This document shows positions 1 through 8,215 of a DNA stretch of 64,000 nt, piece after piece (the stretch's first letter is position 1; every line of letters begins with the position of its first letter). Below the pieces are notes generated by a model, which saw only the letters and a list, made by a program, of their open reading frames with translations, did not search any database and had not been told where the DNA came from. A program made the position numbers and the translations under genes. The DNA comes from Heyndrickxia shackletonii (GTDB taxonomy: Bacteria > Bacillota > Bacilli > Bacillales > Bacillaceae_C): positions 2,572,185 to 2,636,184 of the forward strand of contig NZ_LJJC01000004.1 in NCBI RefSeq assembly GCF_001420715.1, in the 5' to 3' direction.

Positions 1-540
1 CATCGTAAATTGTTCTAGGCTGCTTTTCATCGATTGGAAATCCAATGTGGTAGCTTTCGGTCGGTTCTCCATGCTTTTTTTGGCTCTGTGAAAAATCTGC
101 CTGCAATTGGCATATGATTTTTCTATAATAGCTGCAATTTCTTCATAGCTATACTGAAATACTTCTCGTAATAAGAAGACTGCTCGTTCATCTTCAGATA
201 ACTGCTGCAAAAGCAAGAGATAAGCGGTCGAGATCGATTCCTTCATCATATAAGTATGAGAAGGATCATTTTCTGCATCTACCAATGGTTCTGGCAACCA
301 CTCTCCAACATATACCTCGCGCTTATTGGCAGCTGATCGTAATTTATCAATGGAGCTATTCATCACGATCTTACATAAATACGCTTTCTTGTTTTCAATG
401 ACTTTTTCGCTGCTAACATGGTTATACGTGAGAAACGCCTCTTGTACAAGATCTTCTGCATCTGTAACACTACCAGTCATTTGGTAGGCGATCGAAAATA
501 ACAAAGGTTTGTATGTCTGATACAACTCTTCAGTTTCCAA
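1..540 (-). CDS. ECF sigma factor, ECF41/SigJ-like (3' end outside window)
   Basis: An uninterrupted 180-codon reading frame runs off the left edge of the window. It begins with TTG at 540, 5 bases after the stop of the oxidoreductase gene upstream, with AAGGAAGG before it. The protein starts METEELYQTYKPLLFSIAY. It shows sigma region 2 (AYQMTGSVTDAEDLVQEAFL, about residues 18-37) and region 4 (LSEDERAVFLLREVFQYSYE, about residues 116-135, then an HTH with RQIFHRAKKS). ECF41 factors carry a SnoaL-like C-terminal regulatory extension; that part would lie beyond the window and cannot be seen. An ECF41 type is inferred from the co-transcribed oxidoreductase and from the promoter at 1873-1899. 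The sigma-70 ECF assignment is certain; the subgroup is likely. Confidence 0.88.
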   Translation of the reverse strand, partial: METEELYQTYKPLLFSIAYQMTGSVTDAEDLVQEAFLTYNHVSSEKVIENKKAYLCKIVMNSSIDKLRSAANKREVYVGEWLPEPLVDAENDPSHTYMMKESISTAYLLLLQQLSEDERAVFLLREVFQYSYEEIAAIIEKSYANCRQIFHRAKKSMENRPKATTLDFQSMKSSLEQFTM

Positions 541-545
541 AACGA

Positions 546-1838
546 TTAACCTTCCTTTTCTAAAAGCACTTTGTTTGTTTTTAAAACTTCTTGCGCTGCA
601 CGCTTCCCACTCGCAACCGCAGCATCTGCTAATACTTCTTCATGTCCTGCCCAATCTCCTGCTATAAAGATTCCATTCATTTCTGGTATGCTTGGACCCG
701 GATATTCTTTTCGTTTTACATGTGGAAAATCATGCATTACCGTTAGTTTAGATAAAAATTGTTGCACCACGACTTCTTTTCGCCAGTTAGGATGAAGTAA
801 ATCCATCACTGATTCTAATTGTTGCTTATCTGAGGTTACGTTTATTTCTTCCATTGGATTATGGTGTTTTGCTATGCTTACAACCAGTGTCCCATCCTCA
901 CTTAACTTTGCAGCCCTCGATTGGTTCGTGAAAAACAAAGCTTGGTCGAGTCCTATCGCAAATTGATGTTGTGGGTTAGGTAACTTTTTAATCCCTATAT
1001 CCAAACAGCATGCCGTAATAGGAATTGCCTGTTCATTCCAAAGGCGCAACGATGTATGTTCTGATCCATTTATCATGTTCATTGCCTCTTTCGGAGGTGC
1101 TGCCACGATACAATCAGGAACAGTAAAGACCGTCCCATCTAAGCATTGTATGATTTGATATTGCTCATGATGCTCAATACTTGATACATTTTTATTCGTT
1201 AATATTTCGACTCCGTACGCTTCTGCTTGCTTCTTCAGTTTTTGAACAATCGTTTCCCAACCTCCATCAACATATAGGACATCCGATTTTAAAGAGCGCT
1301 TCACCTGCCTCAAAGCTGGCTTTGCAAGCTGTAAAGCCGGTACATTTGTATAGGTCGTCAACCGACAGATGGAGTAAAAAATATGCCTTACCATCGGATT
1401 GGATATTTCAGAATCTGCCCACTCCATAAGGCTGACTTCCGGAATGGAATCAATATTTAATTTCATAATCTTTAACATTAATTTACTGAACATAAATTTA
1501 TCTTTCCACGATAAAAGGGTCGATGACATAATCGTTGAAAAATCTGTTGGAATGATATGAACGTCATGATTTAAAATGCCGTGAATAGCAGTCACAGCAT
1601 TTCCACCTGGAAGTGATATTCCAAGTTCCGTAAAAATGTGAGCAGCATCCCCTGACATATACAATCCATGCGGTCCCAAATTCATGAGAACCCCATTTTT
1701 ATCATTAGTTATCCCCCTTCCACCTAGACGACTCGATTTTTCCAAAACAACGACCTTTTTTCCTTCCCTCGCCAATAAATTAGCAGCTGTTAACCCAGCC
1801 AATCCTCCACCTACGACTACAACATCATAATTTAACAT
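546..1838 (-). CDS. FAD-dependent oxidoreductase (amine oxidase / phytoene desaturase-like)
   Basis: A 430-aa flavoprotein. The N-terminus [20 protein letters not shown] is a dinucleotide-binding fold (GxGxxG type, about residues 8-19). It is followed by the acidic ribose-binding strand end [14 protein letters not shown] and by a C-terminal FAD motif [10 protein letters not shown] (about 389-398). The start at 1838 is chosen because TAGGAGGG precedes it; the longer frame, beginning at 1904, would run through the promoter. The substrate is unknown; the family includes protoporphyrinogen oxidase, carotenoid desaturases and amine oxidases. It is co-transcribed with an ECF41-like sigma factor. 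Oxidoreductases are among the usual partner genes of ECF41 factors, so a link to that regulator is expected. No membrane segment is visible. Confidence 0.85.
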   Translation of the reverse strand: MLNYDVVVVGGGLAGLTAANLLAREGKKVVVLEKSSRLGGRGITNDKNGVLMNLGPHGLYMSGDAAHIFTELGISLPGGNAVTAIHGILNHDVHIIPTDFSTIMSSTLLSWKDKFMFSKLMLKIMKLNIDSIPEVSLMEWADSEISNPMVRHIFYSICRLTTYTNVPALQLAKPALRQVKRSLKSDVLYVDGGWETIVQKLKKQAEAYGVEILTNKNVSSIEHHEQYQIIQCLDGTVFTVPDCIVAAPPKEAMNMINGSEHTSLRLWNEQAIPITACCLDIGIKKLPNPQHQFAIGLDQALFFTNQSRAAKLSEDGTLVVSIAKHHNPMEEINVTSDKQQLESVMDLLHPNWRKEVVVQQFLSKLTVMHDFPHVKRKEYPGPSIPEMNGIFIAGDWAGHEEVLADAAVASGKRAAQEVLKTNKVLLEKEG

Positions 1839-1872
1839 AAAAAAATCCCTCCTACATTTGTTCTGTAAACAA

Positions 1873-1899
1873 AACGAAGGAGGGAAGGATTTTGTGACA
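1873..1899 (-). promoter_or_regulatory. Predicted ECF41-type promoter of the oxidoreductase-sigma operon
   Basis: Read on the minus strand: TGTCACA (1899-1893), a 16-base spacer, then CGTT (1876-1873), 34 bases before the start codon. The reported ECF41 consensus is TGTCACA, a 16-base spacer and CGTC, so only the last base differs. This fits autoregulation by the sigma factor encoded at 1-540. Confidence 0.7.
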
Positions 1900-1955
1900 G
1901 TCATTATAAAAAAATTTTATATAATTTTTTTATAGCAAAAGATTTCTTCTTACAC

Positions 1956-1987
1956 GTCATTTAATTAGGTCACACTAATTAAATGAC
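1956..1987. repeat. Perfect 13-bp inverted repeat, 6-base loop
   Basis: GTCATTTAATTAG and CTAATTAAATGAC flank GTCACA. It lies between the end of the yfmJ-like gene (2015) and the oxidoreductase promoter. It could be the terminator of yfmJ, although no T-run follows on the minus strand, or a dimeric operator. Confidence 0.5.
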
Positions 1988-2014
1988 TTTATTGTCAAAC
2001 AACAACATTCTAAC

Positions 2015-3031
2015 TTAATACTTAATATCTGCCACTTTGACGAGCGACTTTCCAATATTCGCTCCTTTAAAGAGGTCAAGGAAGGCGTCAATAATATGGT
2101 CGAAACCTTCTGTAATGGTTTCCTCATATTTAAGTTTTCCTTCGTTTAACCATGCGGCTAGTGCTGCGCCACCTTCTTTAAATCGATTAGAGTAATCTCC
2201 AAGCGTGAAACCTTTCATAAGCGCACTGGTTTTTATGAGATAAGTTTGAACACGCGGCCCCATATCAATATTTACATTATTATAGGAAGAAATTGCCCCG
2301 CAAATTGGAATACGAGCATACTTATTAAGGAGTGGGAATACAGCATCAGAAATAGATCCCCCAACATTATCAAAGTAGATATCAATTCCGTTAGGACATG
2401 CATTTTCTAATGCACTTGGAACATCTTCCTTTTTATAATTGATGGCTGCATCAAATCCAAGTTCATTTATGAGGTAGCGACATTTTTCGTCTGTCCCGGC
2501 AATTCCAACCACACGAGTGCCTTTAATTTTCGCAATTTGTCCAACAGTCGCTCCTACCGCCCCAGCAGCTCCAGATACAACTACGGTTTCTCCTGCTTTT
2601 GGTTGACCAATATCAAGCAGGCCAAAATAAGCTGTTAATCCTGTCAATCCAATAATACTTAAATTCGCTGTTACAGGAGCTTGCTTCGGATCAATTTTCC
2701 GAATCTCCTTCTCCTTCGCAATGGAGTATTCCTGCCAGCCAAGATTTCCTATTATCACATCGCCTTTAGCAAACAGTTCCGATTTTGAATCTACTACTTG
2801 GCCAATTACTCCACTTGTAATGACCTCGTTTAATTGAAATGGAGGAATATACGATTTTACATCCTGCATCCTTCCACGTAAATACGGATCAACCGAAATA
2901 TATATAGTACGAACTAGCACTTCACCATTTGATGGTGTTCCAATTGGTGCATCGATAAAAGCAAAATCCTCCATCACTGGTGTCCCAATTGGACGTTTTG
3001 CAAGCTTAATTTGTTTTTGCATTTGACTCAT
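2015..3031 (-). CDS. yfmJ: NADP-dependent oxidoreductase, YfmJ-like MDR superfamily
   Basis: A 338-aa medium-chain reductase without the catalytic zinc site, of the prostaglandin reductase / leukotriene B4 dehydrogenase type that reduces activated double bonds with NADPH. Visible features are the N-terminal GroES-like domain (ISVDPYLRGRMQDVKSY, about 47-63) and the Rossmann motif VVSGAAGAVGATVGQIAK (about 150-167). YFDNVGG and PICGAISSYN are typical of the family. Length and sequence closely follow B. subtilis YfmJ as I remember it. The start ATG is preceded by ATGGAGGAG. It appears monocistronic, with its own sigma-A promoter at 3161-3188. The physiological substrate is unknown. Confidence 0.9.
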   Translation of the reverse strand: MSQMQKQIKLAKRPIGTPVMEDFAFIDAPIGTPSNGEVLVRTIYISVDPYLRGRMQDVKSYIPPFQLNEVITSGVIGQVVDSKSELFAKGDVIIGNLGWQEYSIAKEKEIRKIDPKQAPVTANLSIIGLTGLTAYFGLLDIGQPKAGETVVVSGAAGAVGATVGQIAKIKGTRVVGIAGTDEKCRYLINELGFDAAINYKKEDVPSALENACPNGIDIYFDNVGGSISDAVFPLLNKYARIPICGAISSYNNVNIDMGPRVQTYLIKTSALMKGFTLGDYSNRFKEGGAALAAWLNEGKLKYEETITEGFDHIIDAFLDLFKGANIGKSLVKVADIKY

Positions 3032-3160
3032 GATTACTCCTCCATTCGGTAAAGGGATTATCCATCTTTTAGCACTTTTATTTTTTTATTATGCATTTAT
3101 TTTCATGGACGGATTCCATTCTCATTTTGAACAATTGATAGGATCAAACGTCAAAATAAC

Positions 3161-3188
3161 AGTATACTCTTGATAAATTTTTTGTCAA
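3161..3188 (-). promoter_or_regulatory. Sigma-A type promoter for yfmJ
   Basis: On the minus strand TTGACA (3188-3183), a 16-base spacer and TATACT (3166-3161), about 130 bases before the yfmJ start. Both hexamers are near consensus. Confidence 0.6.
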
Positions 3189-3339
3189 AAAAAATACCTT
3201 ATTATTTTCTAAAAATGCATCAAGAATATATAATTAGTTAGAGCAAACCGATATCTTTGAATAGTGCCGAGAAGAAAACTACCAAAATACTTATGATGTA
3301 TAAATGAACGGTTGCATATCATGAAGTTGGTTTTGCGTT

Positions 3340-3454
3340 GGTTAGCCAAAGGAAAAATGTCCCTCACTTCGGCCAATGAGGGACAACGAAAATTCCTAAT
3401 ATCATGTTTTTTACATCTCACTTGAACGCTGATAATAATCCCTTTCCACCACAA
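3340..3454 (-). pseudogene. Remnant of the 3' end of a vWA-domain gene
   Basis: About 85 bases here match the tail of the vWA gene at 6401 and the DNA just after it: shared blocks include CTTGAACGCTGAT, AATCCCTTTC, GTTTTTTAC and AGGGACAAC in the same order. Only the last dozen codons (compare NWKNGIERDYNQRSRE with WWKGIIISVQVR) are left and they are degraded. The 81-codon open frame through it has no ribosome binding site and no family resemblance, so I do not call it a gene. Confidence 0.5.
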
Positions 3455-4744
3455 TTAAACTTCCTTCACATTCTCACACAACGATAATGCTTTCTTTAAG
3501 TCAATATCCTCAAAAATATGTTCGGGAGTCCATGGAATATAAATATCTGGTAAAACACCGACCCCTGTTAAGCCCATTCCATTATCAATTTTTGAAACTC
3601 TTGATGTTGGATACCACAATTCGATTTGGTTATTCCATGTTTGGATAGCGAGATTACAATAATCGGTCACTCCCATTGTAGCTCTGCCAATAACGGTAAC
3701 CTTTTTGGAATTTTTGCATACCTCTACGAACTGATCCCCTGAGCTTCCACAATAATAATCAGATAATATGATCACTTTTTCCGGTTTTCCTTTAGCTTGA
3801 AAATATATATCTTGTGCAAGTTCGGAAAAATCTAATTCTACGAAACCTTTTCCAATATTTCTTTTCCACTCATCAATATAAATTTGTAAAAACTTTCGCG
3901 TTTCTTCGTTTTCCGCTTTTTCTAACTCCTCATACAATGGCTCTATCTTATTAGTAAAATTACGGTGTGTGCAATTAAAAATTGCCGTATCATCCGTACC
4001 TGCAAACTCCACCAAACTGCAACTGCGATCCACGATATAATTTAGTAAGGGAAAATAGGAATCGTCGCTGCCACCTCCATTAACACGAACATCTATAATT
4101 AAATTGGTGCAGCTATCTAATCTATCTTCCCAATCTTTTATTAGCCTATCTATTGCGTTTACATTCAAAAAATCTGTTATTTTCATTAATAATGTATCTT
4201 CGTTAATTTCTTTAATAGAGTATTCTGGTTCCTTGTTATTTGGCTCATAAAGTCTTATATCCATTTGAATTATTTGATCATTCTGGTCCACTATTTCACA
4301 CATATTATATTTCTTTAGTATTGGCTCCCATCTTTGCCTTTCGTATTTATCTTCCATTAATGATCTCTTATGTATCGCAGCCAATTCTGGAATGGTAATG
4401 TTATCTAATGATTTGATGGCCATTCCCATGTGTACTCGAGTTTCCCTGTCGACTTCATATATGTACAGTAAATCCTCATATCTTCTAACTTTAAATCCGA
4501 CATTCATCATTTTATTACTACTACTATTTGATAGCTTCACAAATAAATGTTGATCCTTACAGTCTAATAAATAATCGGAAACAATCTGAACAAACTTCTG
4601 AAGATCTAGTAATTTTTGATTTTCTAATTCTATTATCTCTCTTCTATATTCGTCCGGCGAATCCCATCCCTTTTTGTCTAGACAGCCTGAATAATCATTA
4701 TGTATAATCGTTACTATTTCTTCAAATATCTCTATGTAGTTCAC
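3455..4744 (-). CDS. S41 family peptidase (C-terminal/tail-specific protease-like)
   Basis: A 429-aa protein with the S41 serine peptidase core: IIDVRVNGGG (about 216-225), then the nucleophile region YYCGSSGDQF (about 330-339, catalytic serine in GSSGD) and the late strand GVLPDIYIPW. Unlike exported CtpA/CtpB relatives it has no signal peptide and no recognisable PDZ domain, so it is probably cytoplasmic. Start GTG at 4744 with GAGGG six bases upstream. It sits alone between a vWA remnant and a carboxypeptidase pseudogene on the other strand. Substrate unknown. A retail-type S41 hydrolase with lost proteolytic role is possible, but the catalytic region looks intact. Confidence 0.8.
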   Translation of the reverse strand: MNYIEIFEEIVTIIHNDYSGCLDKKGWDSPDEYRREIIELENQKLLDLQKFVQIVSDYLLDCKDQHLFVKLSNSSSNKMMNVGFKVRRYEDLLYIYEVDRETRVHMGMAIKSLDNITIPELAAIHKRSLMEDKYERQRWEPILKKYNMCEIVDQNDQIIQMDIRLYEPNNKEPEYSIKEINEDTLLMKITDFLNVNAIDRLIKDWEDRLDSCTNLIIDVRVNGGGSDDSYFPLLNYIVDRSCSLVEFAGTDDTAIFNCTHRNFTNKIEPLYEELEKAENEETRKFLQIYIDEWKRNIGKGFVELDFSELAQDIYFQAKGKPEKVIILSDYYCGSSGDQFVEVCKNSKKVTVIGRATMGVTDYCNLAIQTWNNQIELWYPTSRVSKIDNGMGLTGVGVLPDIYIPWTPEHIFEDIDLKKALSLCENVKEV

Positions 4745-4819
4745 TTTATCCCTCTATTCACCATTTTTTGATTATTTAGTATAATTGATTATACACGTTC
4801 TTTTATGTAAATTAAAGGC

Positions 4820-5901
4820 TCCACATGCGCGTCCTTGGATATGCTCAGAACACGCCCGCGAAAGGGTAACTCCGCTTGTCACCATTGAAACGGCAGAGCG
4901 GTTGCTGCGCAACTATGCTCATGACGGCGAAACAAAGAAACTTGTTGATAATCTAGATATTTTCCTAGTACCGAGCACTAATCCTGATGGCGCCAATTAT
5001 AGTTTCTATGATTACAATATGCAGCGAAAAAATATGACCAATTACTGTGGTCTAACCGAATCAGACCCAGGATACCGTACTTCATGGGGGGTTGACTTAA
5101 AACCGAAACCATTCAGTCGGCTCTGCATTTGACGGTTATGTCGGAGCATCTACTATACAATGCCGAAGCGGCACCTATGCAGGACCAGCGGAAAACTCTG
5201 AACCGGAAGCTAAGAATATTGTGTGGCTGGCGGACCAATATCCAAACCTTAAGTTCGCGATGAATATCCATAGCTATGGCGGCTACTTTATATGGGCAGC
5301 GTCCAACACCATTTTAAACAAAATTCAGGACTACCGCGGAACCGTCATTCTCCCGGGCCAAACCGGGCAAATCCCGGATGTCCTCTATTCTGCAGCAGGC
5401 AACTCAGCTGACTATCTATGGTATGAGAAAGGGATTTATGCTTGGGACTTTGAAGTCGGGGCTGATTTATGGAATAAGGATACGAAAAGATGGGAATCTG
5501 TTGGATTCCAGCCGGCATTTTCCGAAGGCCATGAAGAGGCAATGGAATTTTCCAATGGCTTAATCGGCCTGTTAAAAGTTGCCTATAACAATGCGAAAGA
5601 CCATCAGCCACCATCGTCTAAAGCAGTACCGGGGAATGGCAAGTACACCGGACCGGTCGAAGTAAAATTTGAAACCAGCGAGCCGGCGACAGTCTACTAT
5701 ACCCTTGACGGCAGCCGCCCTGATTTTCATTCGAAAAAAGTTGAGCTAAACGGAATTCGTGAATCTGCGGAAACCTTTAAAATTAACAAAACAACTACAA
5801 TCAATTATTTCGCGGTTGACACAGCAGGAAATATTGAGAAAAACTACAACCCGCTGAGCAAAGGAAATAACTATAACTCGGTGACAATTACAATCAATTA
5901 A
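4820..5901 (+). pseudogene. Broken M14 zinc carboxypeptidase with C-terminal chitobiase-like domain
   Basis: The surviving part contains the zinc motif HARE (in SEHARERV), INPDG-like STNPDG, then, after a shift, the third zinc ligand in NIHSYGGY and the catalytic glutamate region AWDFEVGAD. A C-terminal domain with TVYYTLDGSRPDF resembles CHB_HEX_C_1. Two lesions are visible. The first roughly 150 residues, including any signal peptide, are missing. One extra A in the run at about 5098-5101 breaks GVDLNRN; removing it restores DLNRNHSVGSAFDGY and continuity into the 5221 frame. The family is secreted and trims peptides. The segment is more GC-rich than its neighbours. A rho-independent terminator follows. 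Confidence 0.85.
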
Positions 5902-5910
5902 TCTTTATAA

Positions 5911-5942
5911 AGAGTTGGCCACGGGGCCAACTCTTACCTTTT
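5911..5942 (+). terminator. Rho-independent terminator of the carboxypeptidase pseudogene
   Basis: A perfect 10-bp stem AGAGTTGGCC / GGCCAACTCT around a 4-base loop, followed by TACCTTTT, 9 bases after the stop codon. Confidence 0.85.
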
Positions 5943-6400
5943 CCGCCTGCTTTCCAATGCGATATTTGAGAAATAAGATTGGTGCTATGCACTTGTAAAG
6001 CCATTTTATGATATTCCACCGGTTCCTGTACTAATTGATTCTACAGCCCAGAAGCGTACAATTTTTCTTGATCATGAATCCTTCTCGAGCTAAATCATTC
6101 AGATTTGCACTAGCATAATGACGCATAACTCCAGCCACATAGCAGCTTTTTCCGTTGTAATCCTTTCCTGTGAACTTTTTTTGATACTTTAACTAACCAC
6201 TCGAAGAAAACACCGTGCGCAATTCGATAGATTCCTATTTGAGTATTTTTCAAGCAGATAAAGGTAAAAAAATGTATCCTCTGGTGTTATCTGCTCTATA
6301 ACAATTGGACTCTTCCAAAGTTAGGTTACACTATTCCATATTTCGCCATCTTACTTTGACCAATAAGGGACAACCACAACTCACAATATATCAACGTTTT
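5943..6400. other. Gene-free stretch with an unrecognised coding fragment
   Basis: No intact gene. On the minus strand near 6050-6200 about 50 codons read like protein (KKFTGKDYNGKSCYVAGVMR, later ASANLNDLAREG) before a stop, without a start or ribosome binding site. This looks like a gene remnant, but I do not recognise the family. 6346-6430 is the partner of the repeat at 3340-3454. Confidence 0.35.
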
Positions 6401-7054
6401 TTACCTCTCTCTTGAACGCTGATTATAATCCCTTTCAATCCCATTCTTCCAATTCCGATCAATCTTTTTCCCACCTCGAAGATTAAGCACCGCTTCATTT
6501 ATTGCTTCATAACTTACCTGTGTTTCTACAGAATCTGCATGGTAATCAACCGCAAAATCCTTATCGATTCCAAATCGAGCAGCGGTTGCAATGGCATCGA
6601 TGTTTGCACCAAGGAAAATGAATTCCCAACCGAATTTCTCTTTTTGATACTGAATCATTTTTTTTATTTTGTCCGTTGTGTATTCACGGCTGGCATTTTC
6701 CAGGCCATCCGTTGTAATCACAAATAGTACCCTTTCTGCCTGTTCTTCCACCATTGTTCTCTTTTGTACATTGACAATCTTTTGAATGGAAGAACCAATC
6801 GCATCTAATAATGCAGTGGTTCCTCCGACTTCATAATCTCTTTCAGTAAGAGGCGATATGCCTTTAATATTGATACGGTCATGCAATAATTCGTAATGGT
6901 GATTAAATAAAACCGTGGTAACAATCACTTCTCCTTCCGCTGTCTGTTGTTTCTTCAACATCGAATTGTAACCGCCGATGGTATCAGCTTCCAGTCCAGC
7001 CATAGATCCGCTTTTATCCAAAATAAATACTAGTTCGGTTAGATTCTTCTTCAT
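6401..7054 (-). CDS. vWA domain protein
   Basis: A 217-aa protein consisting essentially of one von Willebrand factor A domain. The metal-ion-dependent adhesion site motif DKSGSMAG is at residues 13-20, the conserved threonine in GGTTALLDAIG (about 76-86), and the conserved aspartate in FVITTDGLENAS (about 110-121). There is no signal peptide or membrane segment, so it is an intracellular vWA protein, a class usually acting as a scaffold or in metal-dependent assembly. The start at 7054 fits GGAGG nine bases upstream better than the ATG at 7063, which overlaps that site. It follows the macro domain gene on the same strand; a terminator lies between them. A degraded copy of its 3' end is at 3340. 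Confidence 0.85.
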   Translation of the reverse strand: MKKNLTELVFILDKSGSMAGLEADTIGGYNSMLKKQQTAEGEVIVTTVLFNHHYELLHDRINIKGISPLTERDYEVGGTTALLDAIGSSIQKIVNVQKRTMVEEQAERVLFVITTDGLENASREYTTDKIKKMIQYQKEKFGWEFIFLGANIDAIATAARFGIDKDFAVDYHADSVETQVSYEAINEAVLNLRGGKKIDRNWKNGIERDYNQRSRER

Positions 7055-7102
7055 TCTTATCATCCTCCGTTTTGTGATAAACTTAGAATAACAAGAATCA
7101 CA

Positions 7103-7128
7103 TAAAAAAAGGTCGCTTCCAAAGCGAC
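7103..7128 (-). terminator. Rho-independent terminator of the macro domain gene
   Basis: On the minus strand a 7-bp stem GTCGCTT / AAGCGAC with a 3-base loop, followed by a CTTTTTTT run, 4 bases after the stop at 7132. Confidence 0.8.
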
Positions 7129-7131
7129 ATT

Positions 7132-8136
7132 TTAAGAACCAAGTAATGGCTGGTCAAAAGCAAATAATGCTTCATTTATTTCATGAATATTGTAGTTGTT
7201 TTGTTCCATGAAATACTGAATGATCACATCAGATTTACTGCTGTGTGACAATGTATACCCAGCAGTTGTTAATAGCTCCAGCGTTTCATTTAAATTCAAT
7301 TTTAATGCAATGGCAAAGGCTACAGCTGTTTTCTTCGTTGGTGTATAGTCAATGCTGTTCCTAATTTTGGAGAATAATCGCCTATCGATATTTGCCCGCT
7401 TATAAGTTTCTACATCCGTCAGACCTTTTTCATCAATGAATCGAAGCAGCCGCTCGGAAAATGATTCTTCGAGCTGATTTAATCGGTTCGCTAAAGAATA
7501 AGTTTCTTCCGATATTTTTTTCTCTTGGAAAATATCAGGTTCCCGCAAACTCTCCATCACATCGTATTGTTCGAAACGATTCCTTGCAAATACCTTTTCT
7601 GCTGCTTCTACATAATGCTCATCAATATATTGATGAATAGATGTAAACAACTTATTACTTATTCCGAATGATTTTTTATCAAAAACAACAAGGTATACCA
7701 ACATATCATTCTCCAATAAAAATGAACTGATGGTGGATATCGCAATTTGCAATGCTTCTTCTTTTGGATAACCATATATACCGGTAGATATCAATGGAAA
7801 AGCGACAGATTGAAATTTATATTCTTTTGCTAGTTTTAAAGAGTTCATATAAGATGCCTTTAATAGATCTGCCTCTTGGTTACCTCCTCCTTGCCAAATA
7901 GGACCTGGAGTATGGATGATATATTTTGCATCTAGCTGACAGCCGTCGGTTATAACTGCTTCTCCGACCTTACATCCACCGATTTTATCACACGCTTTCT
8001 GCAGTTCACTGGCACCTGCAGCATTGAAGATTGCCCCGCAAACACCGCCACCCATTTTCAATTCTGTGTTGGCTGCATTCACGATTGCATCGACTTGCAT
8101 TTTCGTAATATCTTGACGAATTAGTTCTAACGGCAC
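7132..8136 (-). CDS. Macro domain protein with C-terminal HTH-like extension
   Basis: A 334-aa protein. Residues 1-160 are a macro domain of the YmdB / O-acetyl-ADP-ribose deacetylase type: DAIVNAANTELKMGGGVCGA (about 16-35) is the ADP-ribose pocket loop and STGIYGYP (about 117-124) the second loop. Residues about 230-334 form an all-helical region (NIDRRLFSKIRN, KKTAVAFAIALKLNLNETLE, FALDQPLLG-like end) that resembles an XRE-type helix-turn-helix. GTG start at 8136 after AAGGGGG. Macro domains bind or remove ADP-ribose; coupling to a possible nucleic-acid-binding tail suggests a stress or regulatory role, which is inference. Neighbours are a vWA protein and a SEC-C protein, each apparently its own transcription unit. 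Confidence 0.85.
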   Translation of the reverse strand: MPLELIRQDITKMQVDAIVNAANTELKMGGGVCGAIFNAAGASELQKACDKIGGCKVGEAVITDGCQLDAKYIIHTPGPIWQGGGNQEADLLKASYMNSLKLAKEYKFQSVAFPLISTGIYGYPKEEALQIAISTISSFLLENDMLVYLVVFDKKSFGISNKLFTSIHQYIDEHYVEAAEKVFARNRFEQYDVMESLREPDIFQEKKISEETYSLANRLNQLEESFSERLLRFIDEKGLTDVETYKRANIDRRLFSKIRNSIDYTPTKKTAVAFAIALKLNLNETLELLTTAGYTLSHSSKSDVIIQYFMEQNNYNIHEINEALFAFDQPLLGS

Positions 8137-8172
8137 CGTCTTTCCCCCTTCCCATTGTCCGCTTACCTTGAT

Positions 8173-8205
8173 AAAAAAGACCGAATCTCAAAATCGGTCT
8201 TTTTT
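8173..8205 (-). terminator. Rho-independent terminator of the SEC-C gene
   Basis: A 12-bp perfect stem AAAAAAGACCGA / TCGGTCTTTTTT around a 9-base loop, 10 bases downstream of the SEC-C gene stop on the minus strand. It separates that gene from the macro domain gene. Confidence 0.85.
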
Positions 8206-8215
8206 CTATCATATC

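Noticed and set aside
546-1904. The longer start at 1904 for the FAD oxidoreductase
   Set aside because: The extra 22 residues are not flavoprotein-like, the ribosome binding site lies before 1838, and the extension would cover the promoter.
3209-3454. 81-codon minus-strand frame after the S41 gene
   Set aside because: No start signal or family; part of it is the degraded tail of a vWA gene, so it is recorded as a remnant instead.
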